Below, one piece after another: positions 1 to 13,965 of a stretch of 64,000 nucleotides of DNA. The notes beneath the pieces were generated by a model. It had not been told where the DNA came from, ran no database searches, and saw only the letters and a program-made list of their open reading frames with translations. This stretch comes from Gymnogyps californianus. Lineage: Eukaryota > Chordata > Aves > Accipitriformes > Cathartidae. The stretch covers positions 15,245,001-15,309,000 of the forward strand of contig NC_059476.1 in assembly GCF_018139145.2 (NCBI RefSeq). The letters run 5' to 3'. Every line of letters starts with the position of its first letter. Within the stretch, counting starts at the first letter, position 1. The position numbers and the translations under genes are program-made.

Positions 1-3000
1 AGGACAAGATAGATACTAGGTGCCACAGCTTACATGCAGTTCTTCATGCCAAGCAGTACAGCACAGGGTTGTCCAAATTCAAGGCAAGAGCAGAGTGGCT
101 GTGTTATCTTTCATTTACCATTGACACTGCCATGCAAGTCTTTTCTCCCTTGCAGCCTCACAGATTCCAGCAGAGCCCTGCAGAAGAGTGACCTTGCAGC
201 AACAACCAACCGTACAATATTACCAGGTAGTTCCCAAACCAAAGGTTGTGGCAGTTTTGAGTGGAGAAGACTGGAAACTGCTTATCTAGAGTCTCTGCAG
301 GGAAAGCACGAAGATGCTCGAGGGGCTGTAGAGCCCCTCTGAAACCTCAAAGGTAACCAGACCTGCTCACGGACCCAGAGAAACTACGCAAAGATTCAGC
401 TTCCACCAGCAGCAGTATCCTGATCAACTAGCAAAGCCTCTTTGCTATACTTGGACAAAAAAATTAAAAGAAAGGGAAGTTAGGGCATTTCACACTCCGC
501 TCAGTCTTTTGAAAGATGAAAGCAAAGAGGGGATTTTTTTGTTCAAGTACTTGCTTAGAACTTCAGGGGAAAAAAAAAAAACCTCTTAGCTTTCCTTCTG
601 TATTTAGGCAGACTTTTTCAGTATTTCCAGTGTTGCGAAATAGAAGACAGAAGAAAACAAATCTACTTTGACTACACAGAAGTGCCAACCAGAAAAAGCC
701 GCCACAAAAGCTTGTATAAATACATGCACGTCCCTAAAACCAGATGCACCTATCAAAGCATTGTTTAAAGTTTGCTCAAGTTGAGAGTCTAACTGAACTC
801 TCTGTACTTGCTGTTAAGAACAATTTTACTCAAAGTAATAACCAGGATTCAAACCAAGTAAGAAATAATGAACTTGGTTTTAATTGGTTTGCGAGAAACC
901 CAATTTGCAAATGCTACCCTTAGCCAGCTATTGAATATACAAGTTGATAGAGCCCAGAAGGCACTGTGATGAGTGACTTAAGTGGAGGCACCCTACACCC
1001 ACCAACATTCCTGCTGAATGAATGTGAAATCTGCAAGAATTGCTTTTATTTATCTTACTAAAAGCATTTCTTGGAAGGGCTGGGAAAATTTATTTCAGAT
1101 GGATTTTTCAGCTGAGAACAAAGTTGTATTTATTATAATTATGCACTCTCCAGTGTGGCCTGCCTTGCTGAGAAAGAACATTAAATTCAGCTGCGCACAA
1201 ACTCACGGAAGTGACCTTTTGAATGAAAATGCTGCAGCAAGAGACTTGCGGAGCATTCTCACTAAATAATAACCTACTGTCTGCGACTTGCAGATTAGTG
1301 CTCAGACCACTGATTTCAGCTGCTACTTACACATGCACAAGTCCACATGAGGTCAATCAGCTGAGAATAAATCATGTTTGCTGCAGACTACAATATGGAG
1401 AACTATACTTGGGAAACTATTCATAGTCTCCAGTCCAATATGGTTTTATGAACTTCTATTAACCATCATGCAGCAGCATAACCTTGCAAGGCACTTTAAA
1501 GAGGTCTCTTCTGCAGGACACCCACTATCTCATTTAAATAAGAGGATCAAAGGTGTCATTGACACAAACTGAACAAGCTCTCACTTTAATGAGAGCAACA
1601 AATGCAAGGACGAATACCCACCACCCACACAGAAGTACCCTGCTCCCTCTTTGCAGAAGGACACGAGGATTATCTGAAAGGCTTCTGCTGTATGGAAAGC
1701 CCAAGCACTTGGGGATGGAGACAGGTTAGCACTAGAGAACTAGGAAGTCAAACTAGAGGGTTCATTTCATCACCTAAATGAAAGGTGCAATGTAAAACAG
1801 CAAGAGATGCAAGACACATGCTTGTTTGGAAATGGAGGATATCTTTTTAGTGTGCAAATATAACATGTCCTCCTTAGACACATCAGATCATCTTACTCTT
1901 TGCAGAAAGGCTGGGTATTATAAAAAGTATCCCATCCTGTAAAGAACTTAAAACAGATGTCTGGGCCTTCCCAGCAGCTGGGTTGCTGGGTGGTCAAATT
2001 CCCCGCTGCCAAAGAAAGCAAGGCAAGCTTGCATGCTGACATCCACATCTCAGGGGCAGTTGGAAGCCACTCTTTCTGCCTGCCCAGCCCAACACCATCC
2101 CGCAATGGAGAGGACCTGCTGGCAACCTGCTCCGGGCTCCCTCTCCCCTTCACTCTCCAAGGTATGCAAGGCAGGCTCTCATGGTTCATGGCCATCCGAA
2201 GATTTTGGTATGCAGTTCAAAGGTCTAGAAAAGAGACTACCCTGTTCTAAGCATCTGAGGATTTCTCAAGCCAAAATGCAGCTATCAAAACAGTTTGCGC
2301 TGCCAGTTTGGGTTCTGTACTCCCTTTTCAGACTCTGTGTTTGCACTGCAGCAAGCTCACTCTCATCTCACAGCTCTGCTCACTGAACCTGCTGGTTTAG
2401 TCTCAAGTCTGCATCTCTGCGTGCTGTTGCCTCCAAGGGGGAATATGGTACAAGAAATTCAACTTCTTGACTTCACTACAGAACCAATTAACTGAGAGTT
2501 GCGAAGAAGGAAAAGCTTTCACTTTGACTATTCATTTTCTATGCAGTAAACACAGCACATGCAATTTGTGAGGTGCACAAAAGCTTGATCCTCATGTGTC
2601 TTCACATGTTGATTATTTACAGTAATGCTTTCCAGACAAATAGAACAGTCCCTACTCAAGTACAGAAGAAGCCAAGAACAATAAAACTGTATCTCAACAA
2701 TTAGGTAAAGTTTGACTATAGTACTTGAGGGCATTGAAAACCTTTGGACCGAAACGCTGCAGAAGAAAACCAGGAGTTTCTTGGTTAACAATTAATAATT
2801 TAGACCTGAAGACTCTCATCCAGACCTCCAGCTGAAGAGGGAAATTACACAGTATTTATACACCTGGTGCCACACAATCTCCCAGTATTTTGATACAAAA
2901 AAACCACAGTTCATAGTACATTCACCATTTTAATGTCCCCATTTTAGATGAGAAATGTGAAATTACTTTCTTAATATCATGTGGTAAGCCAGGATCAGAA

Positions 3001-6000
3001 CTGAAGAGTTCTTGCAAAAAGTACTCATGTGTCAAAGGAAGGACTTGGGAGCATACTGTGCCTTTTAGAAATCATTATTTTTTATAATATTTATAAATTC
3101 ACCCTCAAAAAACCCCCCACCAACAACTAAATCCAAGAAATTTCCTTTGAAAACTGTTTTGTTCCATCGTTTACCTTTGCACTAATCCTTCAGGTTCAGT
3201 AAACTATCAAGACACTTCACCCTCAAGAGCCCTCACCACTGCAGAATATGCAAGATGCCTGCTGTCAGGAAGGAGAAAGAGACGACAAACACAGAAGCAG
3301 CGTAAGACCTGTAAATGAACAAGTTAATGGCTTGAACCAGATAAGAGCAGTATTTTTAAAGCCTATTTCTTTAATTAAAGACATTAGTTAAAAATATAAA
3401 CAAGTTTTACCTTGCACCCTGTCCTGAAGGAAAGGAAAGTGCCTTCAGAAGAACTGTTGGCAGGCAGTGCCTGTGCAAGAGAAGAGCTAGTGATAAAAAG
3501 AGCTCTCATAGTAAGGATACAAAAACAAAATCCAGGTTCATTCATTTTAGAGTCTGTACCAACTTGTAAAATGCCACTTAAGGTTTCCAGATTTGTAAAA
3601 TTAACTTTTTCTGTATTAACTGTGTGGTAATGGTTACATTAAGAGCAGCAGCTCACCCAGCCTTCAGATTACACTCATGCAAGGCACAAGGTTTCATGGA
3701 CACAAATACACCCTTCATTTGCTTGGTTCCAGAAGATCAAGACGCAAGTGGCACAGCACCCAGGCAGACCACTGTGAACATCTTGTCTAGTGCTGTTTTC
3801 CTCCCCTGCAGATCTGTACGTTCTCAAGCCAAAGCCAAAATGTTCACTGCTTACATACACAAATTTAGTCCTGTTTTATTACGACACACTGAATATATTT
3901 AATCCTTTGGTCGCGCTTCTAAAATCTTTTAGAGTAGGATCATAGCAAGAAGAGTTTTGGTTACACACTGCTAGATAATACAACACAGACAGGAAACTAT
4001 TGGTGTTACTCTTTCTGTTCCCCAAAGTTTATCTGCTCTCTTAAAGGTTGTGGAAAAACAGGAGATTTGTCTGGGCTTCGTCCATGCGAGGAATTCAGCA
4101 AGCCCTTACACTTCGTATCAACCTGGTTACATGCCAGCAAAGGTGAAACAAGGCAACAACAGATTTGTCTGGTCCCTTAATCTTAAGTTTTCCTGGCACA
4201 ATGCTTCTCAATATATACATAGCTTGCTGAAAATAAAGGAGGACTGCTTCTTCAGCTAGTCCATCTAGAGAAAGCAGACTGCAGGTTTCAGAATGGAAAA
4301 CAATACTATGAAGAGCAAAATCACTCCAGACTTCCTGAATTCATCTTTTAATGCCAGGATGATCCTCGGACTTTGCAGTCAAGGGACAGGCCTAAGAGCA
4401 CAAAATGGGTTTGAGGAGAAGACTCCTCACTCTTGTTTCCACAGCCTAACCGCTCTCTGGTGGTTTAGTATGATCATATACTCTGGCAAGTACAGAGATA
4501 CAACGACGGAGCAGAAAAGCAAGAAACTCGGTAAAACAATGAGCCACAAACAAGACAGTGATATTTAATAATCAAGTATGTGAGATGCAAAAATTTCCTA
4601 ATAAGATGGGTAGGAAAAAGGAGCAAAGCAATGAGATAAAGAGAAAACAATACAGCTAGGAGAAGTAGAGGAAAATAAATTAAGAGCTCTTATTTTTGAC
4701 ACTGCAATTTAAGACAGGCTTTGTCAGAGTCCAAGTGCTAAGTGTCAGTAAATGCAGACAATCAGCAATGACAGATGTCTGCAAGCCTGTTTTATCTAAG
4801 CTTCAGATCACAGGAGACTGGAGAGTCAAATGCAAGCTGTTTGTGAAGTTTGCTTCTTCTAAACAGACAGAAGTCAAAACGACAAGGTAATTTGAAGACA
4901 ACACAATACACACACAACCCTCCTCCTCCTCTTCAGCATTCACTGTTTGAAAAGCGGTCTGCAAATGAACAAACGAGACAACCAGTAAGGAAAGGACGAA
5001 TTCATCACACAAGAGACCCAGACATGAGTCAGGACCTTCACATGCATTCAGGTAGCTGCATTAAATGCTTTTCAAGCAGAGAGTAAAGGTCTTTCAGATT
5101 GTATCTGAAGAAAAGTCTTTCCTCCCCCCCAAGAAGGGGGGACGACGACGACACTTTTGGTAATTTTCCTGATACAATTGCAATTGATACACAGGATGAG
5201 ATGAAGTCAGCCCAGTATCACGGCCTTGAAGATACGCTGCCTTCTTAAAAGCTTTTGTCCAGCCTTTACAACACCCCTGTCCAATGCCCACCACCTCCTC
5301 CAGCCCTTCCCCTACCTCCTGGCTCAGACTGACCCCAGCCACTGTTTAACCCTTTCATTCCACGCCAGTCACTCCCAATTCTTGTGTAGCTCAGCCAGAG
5401 AGCTCTAAAAGGTGCTTTTGCAGCAGGTTGCTAGCTCCATGGGACTGATTTTCTGCCCACAATCAGTGGGATGGCTGTCACAGGGGCTATTTTATGCAAC
5501 AAAACAGCCTGATCTTCTGCTGGAGGCAGAAGACATGCAGCTCCTGTGGCTTCCTGTTGGCCATCATCCACCACCTGGGTTTAAAGAGGATCCCACATAG
5601 AGAAAGAGGTTTTAAAAAAACATGCAACTACTGATACAGTATTAACAAATAAAAAACTTATTACAAAGAGTCAAGAATACAGAGCTTGGCAAGGGCGAGT
5701 ACTTCTGCATATTTTGCACTCTTTCCGTATCAGGCTTCTGGTGTGGCTGCCTCAATTACACCATTGTTTGACTGACAGCATTATCCTAGACTGTCTTGAT
5801 TATGAGCTCCGGTTCCATATTAAGTAAAAAAAAAAAAGTCTCTTGTGGACAATAGTACTTGACCTGCTGGTCTTATCTGTGTGCTAGGACATGAGAGAAA
5901 AGAGTGAATCAGTTCTGCTCACTAAAAAGCCTCTGCACCGTCTGCTGGCATGCCATTAATGTTAAAGTTTCCTCCCCGCTTCCAACAGGCAACACTCGAC

Positions 6001-9000
6001 ACCTTTTACACAGGGAAAGCTCAAGATGGCTGGCGAGATTCCTGGCAAAACACACTCTTCATAACTGTTTCTACAGCTTATCAGCCTTTTTCCCTTCAAT
6101 TTGCTGTTCAGCCAGCGGGAGACAAAAAAGAAAAATAAAAGTAGTTCTGTAACCACTGGAGCTCTGTAAAGCTGACCTCCCATCAGTTTGTTCCACAAGG
6201 CTGATTGACTTTGTAGGCTAGCAAACTGTGAGCTCCAATTGAAGCTTTTCCAGAAGCTAGGGCATATATCAAGTCAGTCAATCACATACTCACCAATTTC
6301 CCAGTGCTTAATAAGCTCGCAACTGTAGCTTCTCACTCAGTGATGCTTCCCTGTTTTGTTTTGTTTTTTTAAGGTCTCTCTGTGCCTATCTGTTTTCAGG
6401 AATTCTGTTGAAAACTTATGCATCTTTGAGGTCTCTTCCTATCAAATTTGGTTCACGCTGGCCAGTGGCTTCAAAATGAATTAATGGCGAGACAGACACT
6501 GGTAACTGCATAAAGCTTACCTCCTTCTTTGCATTAACAAAATCCGTTTTCCTGCTAAAGTCACTCTCTGTCCCACTCCAGGACTTTTGGCAAATCATAT
6601 CTTGACAAGCTCCCTCAGCCTCAAGTAGAGCCAACATACTGTTAATTTTTGCTTTGATCATGATCCCTCCCAGACCTCAAAAAAAAAAACCAAAACCCCA
6701 CCAACCCCGTGGACCTCTGCTTTTCGGTTGCCTCTGAAATTTCGATCACTGCTGTGTGCACACCAGAACCAGAGATGAAATAAAAACACATCACAACTGG
6801 AAGTAACAAACTTCCACCTCATAGTAATGCAGAAGATTGAAGAGGAAAGAAGAAGGTAGAACCCTTTTCTTTACTGCTAGCAGATCTTTCCTTTCTTGAG
6901 GCAAACTCTTTTCCTCTGCTAGTCCTAAGGACCACTCTCAGGATCCTGAGGTCTTGAACTGCTGTGAGAAAAGGAAAGGTCCCTGTTCTCCTTTCTTCCC
7001 TAAACCCAGCACCCTACAGCTTGTCACTAGTGGTAGCTGCTCGCCATACCCACCTACACCTCTGCAACTCGTTATCAGCAAGAGGCCAGCAGCATTTTAA
7101 ATGGCAAAAGCTCTGTCCTCTGATGCACTGGGGATTTCTTCCATGGTCAATCGGTCACTTGCTAGCAAGCCACCAGTGCACTGTCAGTGGTTGGATTTGT
7201 TTTACAATATGCTGGCGTAGAAGTCCTTGGGAAGAAGGAAGAGTCAGGAAACTGCATCTAAATCTCCTACACAACCCAGCTCTTGCATCCTTTTTTCTCT
7301 TGCCAGTTTGGACCAACCTTGGGCAATGCTGGGTGGATGGATACTGGCTCAGTGGAGGAGGCCTGTAAACCAGCAGCACCACAAGCTGCCTCCACACAAA
7401 ATAAAGTCTCTCCTTTCTATTTGCAGGTGTTTTGTTCAGGGCACAGCATGCCAGGGAGCACTGGCCACACTGGCATTAAATGGTTCAGTCTGCTGCATCA
7501 GTCTGCCAGCATCATCTCACTTTGCACCCAGCAAGCCCCCTCTGCAAAGTGCTCCATTACAGTTTCACAAGCTATTGCAGAGATTATAGCGGTCATCTAA
7601 AAATAATACTGGGGGCAGTGATCCCACTGATAATCACATCATTAGAAGAGAATCAAGTTCTTCCTTGTCCAAGCAGATAAACTGCAGGTCTCTGCAGCAC
7701 CTTGAGCCTTCCTTTGCAGTCAAACAGTATCTGCGAAATCACGGAAAAGCATCATTTGTGACTGCCACACCAACACGCTTCTTGTCACAGGCAAGGTACG
7801 GGCATGCAATTCCTGCTTGGCAAGTCTGTTCTCTCTAGCCAGCTGTTATTTTAGGCGTTTGCTACGTGCACTGTTCACATGCTCAGCCACGCAGGCAACT
7901 GACTGTCAGAGCTCCACTGCCACAGCACCCAGGTGCTGGCATCTCAAAACCTATCTTCTTAGCTGTGGGTTTTCTAATCACACAAGACAGCAGGGGAAAG
8001 GAGGAATCTGACTTCCCCATCAGCATCTCTCCATGAAGTCATTCAGGAGTACCGTTCCACACTCCACGCTCGCTTTCTTGCGACTCGGAAGCACAGACCA
8101 AAACCTGGCGCAATCAGGTTGTCCTGCAATGTGCAATGAGCATCTCTGCTCTGCCATGACTAACGGCCCTTCCGAGATTGTCACCGGCCCTGCCTCAGAG
8201 ACTGCTTTTGAGATGTCTCTGACATGCCAAGTCCTTTCCCCCATGTTGCAAAAACAGCAGCGCAACCCTGGCAGGAGCAGCTTGCCCTGTTGTCTTGGAT
8301 TCATGAACCCCCTGAAACAAATGCAAGACAGGAGCATGTACAGCCATAAAGTCACCGGTTAAATGCTTTAATAAGCTGAGAAGATTCCTATGCAGCTAAC
8401 CAGAAAGGGCAAATTCTTACCCTGTACCCTGTTAAACAGGGCAGCTCAGATTAGAGGAACATCCCCAAACCCAGTATCAAATATGCACATTGTCAGGAGA
8501 CAGAACAAAAGGCCACGTGTAGCTCAGCGTTACTAAAACTGCAGGACATGCCTGACAAGGAGATATTTGCATAGGCACAGCCACGACCAAAGGGCACAGC
8601 ACAGACAACACCGGATGGAGAAGTAGGCCAGAAGATCACCAGCCCATCACTAGCTTTTTGCCACAAGCTAATGTCTGTTCAATCCTGCCAGTCCTCCCAA
8701 TATGACTTAAAGGGGAAAAAAGGCAAAAAGAAAAGGTGGGCGGTTTGCATTTACTAAATATACTGCCCATTACCGCAGAGGATGTCCACGTGTTTTCAGA
8801 TTACAAAGAAACACAAACTGTTACCTACATTAATGCCTTTCAAATACCACAAAAAGAAAGAGAAAGGTGAACTTCAACGTAACACTGGGTTAATACAGGC
8901 TGACAGAGCTATATAAAAGAGCACAGTTCCCACTTTCACCAGCAGAAAAGCGACTGCTGAAGATGCTTAAGGGAGCAGCACCTCTAGGAATCAAAGTGAG

Positions 9001-12000
9001 GGGTTGATGGGTGTTTTAGCCAGGGTTGAGTAACTGCCATCAAAATGTGGCCAACCATTGAGCGCATCCATCCCCCTGTCTCACTAGAGGGGCCGATGGC
9101 GGTATCACCACTTTGGGCAGGATCCCTGCTGCTCAGCAGCAGCCACCCAGCAGCACTGCACCCAGCGGAGCCACCGCTCGGGGACACTCGGTACTGGATG
9201 CTGCCGCTAGCCAGATGAGGCTGACCTGGCCCGACCCTGCCTGGCTCGCGAGGCTGGGAGGATGGAAAAAATCCCCAGCCATATCAAAACAACTCTGGCA
9301 AATGAAACTTTCCAAGTTCCCCCGCAGCATAGCACAACTCCACAAAAGCTGCCCAAGTTTATTCTTAAGGTAGTGTTATATTTTTGTTAATTAATATTTG
9401 GAAGGTGGCAGGGAAGTTCTCAGAAAGGCAATGACAGGTCCCTGTCAGAGTTGCTTTGACTATCCTGAAGAAAACTGCCACACTCCTCTCCAGGATGCAT
9501 CAGACACTTTCAGTCCAGGCTTTCCATCTGCTGCACAGCTGCAGAGATGCAGGGAGAAATTCTTACAGCACTGTGTGTAATTGTGAGGGCAACTAACAAA
9601 CAAAAAAAATTTTAATCAGCAGGGAAGTGTGCTATACAGATGAGACACCAGAGTTCACGGTGGTGTAATCATCACGGTACGAGCAGTCCTTAATCCAATC
9701 TGCACAGTTATTTAGAGGTTCCTGTTCCGAGCAAGTACAGGATGTACTTTGATCTCTGCTGCCTCCTGCCAAAACTGTGGAAATTAGCAAGCCAAAAACC
9801 AAGAGTCACAGACAAAGATATCATGGCAGACAAAATATATCCTATGGTTATACAAGCAGCTCTCCTCCTGAATGACCCAATGCATTTCAGGAGACATAGA
9901 AGTGCAGTCGCAACTAATCATCTTTATCTTAATCAAAAAAGTTGTCTTAAATTTACAGATGAGATGAGCCTCTCTTATACGAGGATAATTGAAACTTTGC
10001 TGTTCAGTTCTCAAACTACCTGAAGCGATGCTCGGAACGGGCCCAAATGCAGCCAAACTCTTGGATGAAGCGTGGTAACTCCATATTGGTGCAATCAGAG
10101 CTGTGGTCACAGCTAGAGCACAGCCTTGGACAGAAACTCTGTGTTATGGGGGTGTTAGCCACAGCGACAGTCACGCCGAGCTCTTCCTTAAAGCAAGGAT
10201 CCATCCTCTTTGTCACATACGATGAATCATCCCTCAAGTCACAGTACTTCAAGCAAACTCTTTAATTTGGGATGAAATTGGTCTTTAAGAAGAGCATGCT
10301 TCTGTCAGATTTTGGCTCAAAACCACCTTATTACAGAAAGACGGATTCCGCAGACTTGTCACATAGTTAACATTCACTTAAATCTCTTGTTTTTAAAGAA
10401 AACAACAGTTGAGAAAACTATGTGATAATTAAGCTGCAGGCGTGGGAAGCAGACAGATAGTTAAGGCGGTCAAATAACCTTTACTCTGCCCTGTAGAGAC
10501 AAACTACAATAGAAAAATTATTAGTGTTCAAAGTTTTTCATTACAAATTTGATCAAGCTCATTTTAAAACATATTAATTTCTTACTTCCTCACTTCCTTC
10601 TCCCTCAAACTGAGAGGGGAGCACCCAGCTAAGGTGTGCAGTTAAGGCTATGCATCTACAGTCGCAACTGAACATGGCTAGATTTCTTCTTCCTGTGATG
10701 TTTACCCTGATTTTATTACATAATTGCAATATTTCTGCCCATAATGTACTGGTAAATGCTTCAACTCCAGTTAACAGAGTTTTGTGCTCTGATTACAAGT
10801 GAAACTGAAATGAATAGTCATGGAGACAGTTAAACAACTTGGACTCAGGATGGTGATGAGCTAATTACCTTCATTCTCCTCCATCCACCACCCAAAACAA
10901 GTCTTAGTTAAAAGAAAGGTCTTTGAAGATCCTAGGCAGCCTGGACTTATTTTAACCTGAAAAATCAGACCCTCCTGCAGAGTACAGTGTGTTCTCGGGA
11001 ATGTTTGTTCAGCGCGGCTAGGCAGTGCAGCTCCACCTCCTGAATTATTTAGAGGACACATTTCCTGCAGCACCTCCCAGCCTTAGACCACCAGGTCTGC
11101 GGGACAGTTTTTACACACGAGGAGGCATGGACCCTGAACAACAAGCCCTCCCCGACAGCAGAAGCAAGCAGGGCATGGCAAATGTCTGCAAGATAGATGG
11201 AAGTAGGCAGCAGTCACAAGAGGCAGCAGGGGCAGCAACAATCTGGAGAGGACAGGAGGCAAATGCTGTCAGGGTTTCAGCTAGAAACACAGGAACCCTT
11301 GGTGCAGAGATCTTCCAAGTCCAGCACTGCCCCACTGCAGCTCTTCTCTACAAGCCTGTCAGCTCTGAGGAAATCAGGCTCTAAGGCAACACTGAGGCAG
11401 ACAAAGTTTTGTTACATGCTCATTTTCAAGAGCCTACATTACCACTGTCACTTTTGAGTGGGTAGCTCTCAATCTCTAGTATGCAGTGAGATAATACCAG
11501 CCTTTTGACAGACACAGTCTACATTTAAGATCTAAAATAAACTGTGAGAGTTTTATATAGACAAACTATTAAAAGAAAATGAGTAAAAGATGCATCCGCA
11601 TCTAAGTGCTCTAAAGAAAACATAGGCCACCAAAGCTCTTCTCCCCCACTCTGATGTATTGTACCACTCAAGACTTATTATTTTAGGATTATTTCTGGTG
11701 CACCAACTGGAGAGGATATCCAGAAGTCATGTATGCAACTATTCCACAAACAACCTAGCTGTATGATTGCTTCCACACCCTCCTCCTTTTTCCTTTCCTC
11801 CTTTTCTACTTCCTATTCCTTTCTTCTACCAGCTCCTTGACTAATGTATAAGCTGTACAAGGCAGGGAGCATCTTTCACAGTCTTCAAAGCAGGTATGGT
11901 ATTTTTATTAGCATGTATAGGGTTGAAGACTTTCACCGCTGAAATACCGCAACAACCAGAGAGCAAAACGGACCTGAGATGTGCATATATATGCTTAGTT

Positions 12001-13617
12001 TATGTACCTCGGCTCGCAGGTGAAACAGAGCAAGCACTAGGACTTCCATCTGTTAAAGGCAGTTGAGACAATGTGGAAAACACACAATTCAACACAATCC
12101 TGCACCTGGCTCCCTAGGACAGCAATGGCCAAACCTTAGCCTCAGTGCGGCTGAAGGAGATTTGGGATGGCACTACAAACAGGGAATTACACAGCTTTTA
12201 AAGTAGATCTGGTGCTCTCAGCACCCGACAAGAAGAAGGAAATTCAAAAGGAGAATATCATCTGTAGTCATAGACAAACTCCTCACCTCTTCCTCCTGCA
12301 GAAGCATTGGGAAGTATTTCAATGAACCCCTTCCAGAAGGGACTCTCCCCATGTGCACTCCTGTGACATTAAGCACTATGCAACCCACAGCATCTGTGAT
12401 CTACAGTCACAGATCCGCATCTCACTGGCTCAGCCCTTCAACAAATGCAAATTACAATTTGTACCTTGTAAGTAATACAACACATCAAATCAGAAGTCAT
12501 CATATTCGATCTATGTTCTACGTAGGGTGAAAAAGACATCTTGACTCCATGAACAATAAGATCCAGGTCATGCAGAGGTTGTTTGGCCTAGTACAGTCCT
12601 CTCTGAGTGACACTGAGCATACAGATCAGGGTGGCAGAGGTTTACAGGCATCTACGCTGGGGAACCCAAGAACATCACTGGAGACCTGAACAGTACACAC
12701 TGCAGCATAGACAGGAAACAGAGTAAAGAGATGAAGAAAAGAGAATCAACTTCATTAAAACCCTTTCCAGGCATGAAGAAGGTAGTAAGTGGGTGGTCAG
12801 AGCCTACAAAGACAAGGCCTAGTTCCCCTCATCCCAGTTGAAACACGCTCCCTCTTCCTTCCCTCTGCGCAGAGGCTTGCACCGAACCTCTCCACCACAG
12901 TTCCTGCCGCGGGAACACCCGCTCACCTGGCCTGTGCAGCACCACGCAAGTCCCACTTCCCTGCCGACCCAGGCCCTCTGGCCAGCTGCCCCACGGCCAC
13001 CCTTCAGCTCTTCCCAAACCTCACAGCCCCGACCCCTCACAGGCCACCTTCTTCCCTGTCGCCAACCCTGAAAGACACATGCACCTCCATCCACAGGCCC
13101 CTGCACACCTGCCAGCTCAAGCCTTCTGCCCTCACTATAGCTACCTCTCCCATAATCTCCAGTCAACCACCATCAAACACCTTTCTTCCACGCCCTGCAG
13201 CCACCCTGCCGTACAAAGCACCTCCAAGAGGCAGTGCCACCCATACCTAGATCTCTACAACACCTCTCTATCCCCACGACACACAAGCACCCCCAAACTC
13301 AGGTCTCTGCATCTCCTCCAGCTTCACTTAAGCCAAGGGGGCTCCCCAAACCTTCGGCGGGCCCCCAAAAGCCTCTTCCCCCAGCCCCAAGAGCCCCAGG
13401 CACCCCATGGCACGCTCCTGCCCCTGCCAGCCCAGCCTGACCCCCTACCCCAAAGGCCACCTCCCTCACCCCGGAGGGCACAGCCCCCCGCGCTCACACC
13501 GCTGCCCCCCCAGGCCTGCGCGCCCCCCACAGCCGGCCCCCCGCCCCAGGGACACAGCCCCCCAGCACGGCGCGACCCCAGAACCCCCCCAGGCGGCCCC
13601 CCCAGGGCAGCCCCTAC
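1..13617 (-). other. WBP1L: WBP1L intron 1 (5' part; continues beyond left edge)
   Basis: This is the stretch downstream of WBP1L exon 1 in the gene's own direction. I looked on the minus strand for the next WBP1L exon, which should encode the cysteine-rich segment with an N-terminal DKEACVG-like motif, and did not find it. Intron 1 therefore runs past the window edge, which agrees with the very long first intron I recall for the mammalian gene. All open frames here are short and lack recognisable domains or splice context. Apart from one MIR-like relic near 2.9-3.0 kb, short A or T runs and a C-rich block at about 12.9-13.6 kb beside the CpG island, I see nothing identifiable. Intron status rests on the exon 1 donor site and conserved gene order. 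Confidence 0.75.
2922..3008 (+). repeat. MIR/CORE-SINE-like ancient repeat fragment
   Basis: The segment follows the familiar MIR 3' pattern: a CCCCATTTTAGATGAG-like block, then a degraded region, then GTGGTAAGCCAGGATCAGAACTG, which corresponds to the 'agtaagtggcagagccaggattcgaac' end of MIR. It is highly diverged, as expected for an amniote-age SINE. The call is by eye only. Confidence 0.45.
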
Positions 13618-13704
13618 CTGGGCAGGCTCCACGCTGGCAGGCAGCCCCTCGGGCAGGGCCTGGAACAGCAGCAAGGCCATGGCGGCACGGAGCCTCCTCG
13701 CCAT
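13618..13704 (-). CDS. WBP1L: WBP1L coding exon 1 (WW domain binding protein 1-like, N-terminus)
   Basis: The exon encodes 29 residues beginning MARRLRAAMALLLFQALP and ending VEPAQ, followed directly by a GTAGGG donor in phase 0. It resembles the human WBP1L start as I recall it (MERRRLLGGMALLLLQALP ... AEPPQ), including a basic start and a leucine-rich hydrophobic stretch that acts as a signal or anchor-like segment. WBP1L (also OPAL1 or C10orf26) is a single-pass membrane protein whose cytoplasmic PPxY motifs bind WW domains of NEDD4-family ubiquitin ligases; those parts lie in later exons outside the window. I chose the ATG at 13,704 because it matches the family start. An in-frame upstream ATG at 13,836 exists but lies inside a CCAAT box. 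The next gene, SFXN2, sits upstream on the same strand, as in human. Confidence 0.85.
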
Positions 13705-13965
13705 CCCCCCCACCCCCCGCTCCCCGCCTCCCCAGCCCGACTGCGGCCCGGGACGGGAGCCGAGGGGGCACCCCGCGTCCCGGCCCGCCCCAGCAGGTCG
13801 TCTATTGGGCGGACGGCGCGCTGCTTCGTTCGCCATTGGCTCAGCGCGCTATCGCTTAGGTCAGAACCGGGAGGGGCGGGGTCTGCGCGCAGGGAGCTGC
13901 CATCTTGAGTGTGGCGCACCGGGGAGGGAGCCTGGAGTGGGGCGAGGACTGCCATATTGTGAGTG
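13705..13965 (-). promoter_or_regulatory. WBP1L: WBP1L promoter / 5' UTR, CpG island with paired CCAAT and YY1-like sites
   Basis: The region upstream of WBP1L exon 1 is GC- and CpG-rich. On the WBP1L strand it carries two CCAAT boxes (complements of ATTGG at 13,804-13,808 and 13,835-13,839), 31 bp apart, a spacing typical of NF-Y promoters. A GC box (GAGGGGCGGGG) lies near 13,871-13,881. Two YY1-like motifs follow: GCCATCTTG at 13,899-13,907 and GCCATATTG at 13,951-13,959. No TATA box is evident. The transcription start is not defined by sequence alone; the 5' UTR probably occupies part of 13,705-13,850. Confidence 0.6.

Noticed and set aside
1..13617. Search for WBP1L exon 2 or its alternative short first exon
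   Set aside because: No minus-strand segment encodes the expected cysteine-rich DKEACVG region, so it must lie beyond the left edge.
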